Shown here piece after piece: positions 53,863 to 55,037 of a DNA stretch of 55,037 nt. The DNA is from Bacillota bacterium. Lineage in GTDB: Bacteria > Bacillota > Clostridia > Lachnospirales > Lachnospiraceae. Under the pieces are notes generated by a model that saw only the letters and a program-made list of their open reading frames with translations, was not told where the DNA came from and searched no databases. The stretch is from assembly GCA_030526045.1 (NCBI GenBank), contig JAUNDN010000015.1, positions 1 through 55,037 on the forward strand, written 5' to 3'. The translations under genes and the position numbers were made by a program. How positions within the stretch are numbered: position 1 is the first letter of the stretch; each line of letters starts with the position of its first letter.

Positions 53863-54261
53863 TCAATTTTTCAATTCAGTTTCCAGTCTGATAATTTTTC
53901 TGGCGCTTTCATTCACTTCATTCTGAAGCGATTTCACATTCTTTTCTGTATTCTCAAGCTTGATCTGTGCCGCAATCAATTCATGCTTTAAGTTATATAA
54001 TTCCTTTTCCTTACTTTGTATTTCTTCTTCCAAAAGTGCAATTTGCTTTTTGGCTTTAAAATAGTCATCGGCAATATTTAACTGAAGCAGAACATTCTGA
54101 GTATCCATCGGCTGTCGCTTAAAGGATTCAACCTTGGAATATTCTGATGTCTTATTATTAATATATGAGGCGACCTTCTGTAAATATTCTTCACTTTCAT
54201 ATCCGCTTAATGTAAATACTTTGCCGCCGATGATTACTTCCGTATCCGTTTTAACTGACAT
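53863..54261 (-). CDS. zapA: cell division protein ZapA
   Basis: A 132-aa protein with an N-terminal ZapA domain (TEVIIGGKVFTLSGYESEEYLQKVASYIN) and a long C-terminal coiled coil. ZapA bundles FtsZ filaments. The ATG at 54261 has GAGGGG a suitable distance upstream; an earlier start adds a hydrophobic stretch with no ribosome site. It lies between ruvB and the U32 gene. Confidence 0.9.
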   Translation of the reverse strand: MSVKTDTEVIIGGKVFTLSGYESEEYLQKVASYINNKTSEYSKVESFKRQPMDTQNVLLQLNIADDYFKAKKQIALLEEEIQSKEKELYNLKHELIAAQIKLENTEKNVKSLQNEVNESARKIIRLETELKN

Positions 54262-54332
54262 CAGGTTCACCCCTCTAACACAAAATATGCTGAGCACAAA
54301 TAATAGCCTATACAAAATATATTATAAGCAGA

Positions 54333-55037
54333 TTATTGCGGAATTTCAAGTCCTAAATGATGATATGCCAATTCTGTTACCACTCTTCCTCTGGGTGTTC
54401 TGTTAAGCAATCCATTCTTGATCAAATACGGTTCATACACATCTTCAATCGTGCCGGAATCCTCACCAATTGCAGCTGCAAGAGTATCTATGCCTACCGG
54501 TCCGCCTGCAAATTTGTGAATCATGGTCTCCAGCATATTTCTGTCAATATGATCCAGTCCCAGCTTATCCACATCCATCAGATTTAGCGCAGTAACGGCC
54601 ACATCTTCAGTGATAACGCCATCATGCTTTACCTGTGCGTAATCCCGCACTCTTTTGAGAATACGGTTTGCAAGTCTTGGGGTTCCTCTGCTTCGTTTCG
54701 CCATTTCCATTGCTCCTGCAGGTTCCACAAGAACATCAAGTATCCTTGCAGAATGCATGATAATCGTCTGCAATTCTTCCACAGAATAGAATTCAAGCCT
54801 GTGAATAATTCCAAAACGATCGCGAAGGGGCGCCGTAAGAAGTCCTGCTCTGGTCGTTGCCCCTACCAGAGTAAAATGCGGAAGATCCAGTCTGATGGAA
54901 CGTGCTGTTGGTCCCTTACCAATCATAATATCGATGGCATAATCCTCCATAGCAGGATAAAGAACCTCCTCTACCTGTCGGTTCAACCTGTGTATTTCAT
55001 CCACAAATAAAAGGTCACCCTCCTGAAGATTATTTAA
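54333..55037 (-). CDS. ruvB: RuvB Holliday junction helicase, partial (3' end)
   Basis: The C-terminal 234 residues of RuvB run off the right edge of the window. Visible are Walker B ([10 protein letters not shown]), the sensor region [20 protein letters not shown], the arginine-finger-bearing part, and the DNA-binding winged helix ([13 protein letters not shown]). RuvA and the Walker A part lie beyond the window. ruvB forms the motor on Holliday junctions. Confidence 0.95.
   Translation of the reverse strand, partial: LNNLQEGDLLFVDEIHRLNRQVEEVLYPAMEDYAIDIMIGKGPTARSIRLDLPHFTLVGATTRAGLLTAPLRDRFGIIHRLEFYSVEELQTIIMHSARILDVLVEPAGAMEMAKRSRGTPRLANRILKRVRDYAQVKHDGVITEDVAVTALNLMDVDKLGLDHIDRNMLETMIHKFAGGPVGIDTLAAAIGEDSGTIEDVYEPYLIKNGLLNRTPRGRVVTELAYHHLGLEIPQ

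Overview
The window reads as core chromosome of an anaerobic, low-G+C Firmicute of the class Clostridia, most probably family Lachnospiraceae. This is inferred from gene order and protein style, not from a search. The pointers are rplU-prp-rpmA-obg with a Prp-cleaved L27, the TIGR03960/TIGR03936 radical-SAM pair next to RNase E/G, a divergent yneA/lexA pair, a short-form HisG with HisZ, GerW/YtfJ and YlbJ sporulation proteins, and a DAK2 (FakA)/DegV pair. Almost everything from about 600 rightwards is housekeeping; most genes lie on the minus strand in tight operons with single-base or 4-base overlaps.

Left edge (1-586): no ordinary gene. It is clearly more G+C rich (about 53% for 301-510 by hand count) than the genes beside it, and holds tandem direct repeats, several hairpins, a 33-codon ORF whose ribosome site lies inside an 11-bp inverted repeat, and further inverted repeats at its right border. 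It may be the end of an integrated element or a structured RNA region. It is the least explained part of the window.

Region by region: 587-2640, dtd with an AI-2E-family permease and a small membrane protein; 2790-4566, ttcA overlapped by a Xer-like recombinase; 4584-5793, yneA-like/lexA SOS pair around LexA boxes; 5864-11349, the livJHMGF branched-chain amino acid ABC operon followed by a cytidylate-kinase-like gene; 11534-11752, a DUF378 membrane protein; 11781-16013, ribosome assembly and NAD genes (rplU-prp-rpmA-obg-yhbY-nadD-yqeK-rsfS) behind an L21 leader; 16175-19976, RNase E/G and a radical-SAM pair; 20569-25656, hisZ-hisG-hisD-hisB-hisIE, where HisIE carries an extra degenerate HisF-like barrel; 25764-31211, recU, two pseudouridine synthases, YgiQ and a HAD phosphatase; 31250-33434, a YlbJ protein convergent with a cell-wall amidase; 33499-44579, coaD, rsmD, a type IIA topoisomerase pair, DegV (FakB-like), recG, FakA-like and Asp23; 44722-48698, rpmB, a coiled-coil J-domain protein, sporulation genes and a divergent HD-GYP protein with an altered HD motif; 48695-55037, a PBP/FtsW pair, a U32 peptidase, ZapA and the 3' part of ruvB.

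No complete transposon, prophage, CRISPR array, tRNA or rRNA was found. The best leads are the HisF-like/HisI/HisE fusion, the HD-GYP protein with Tyr for His, the coiled-coil J-domain protein with its 47-aa membrane neighbour, and the structured left edge. I do not see a complete, obviously new defence or metabolic system.
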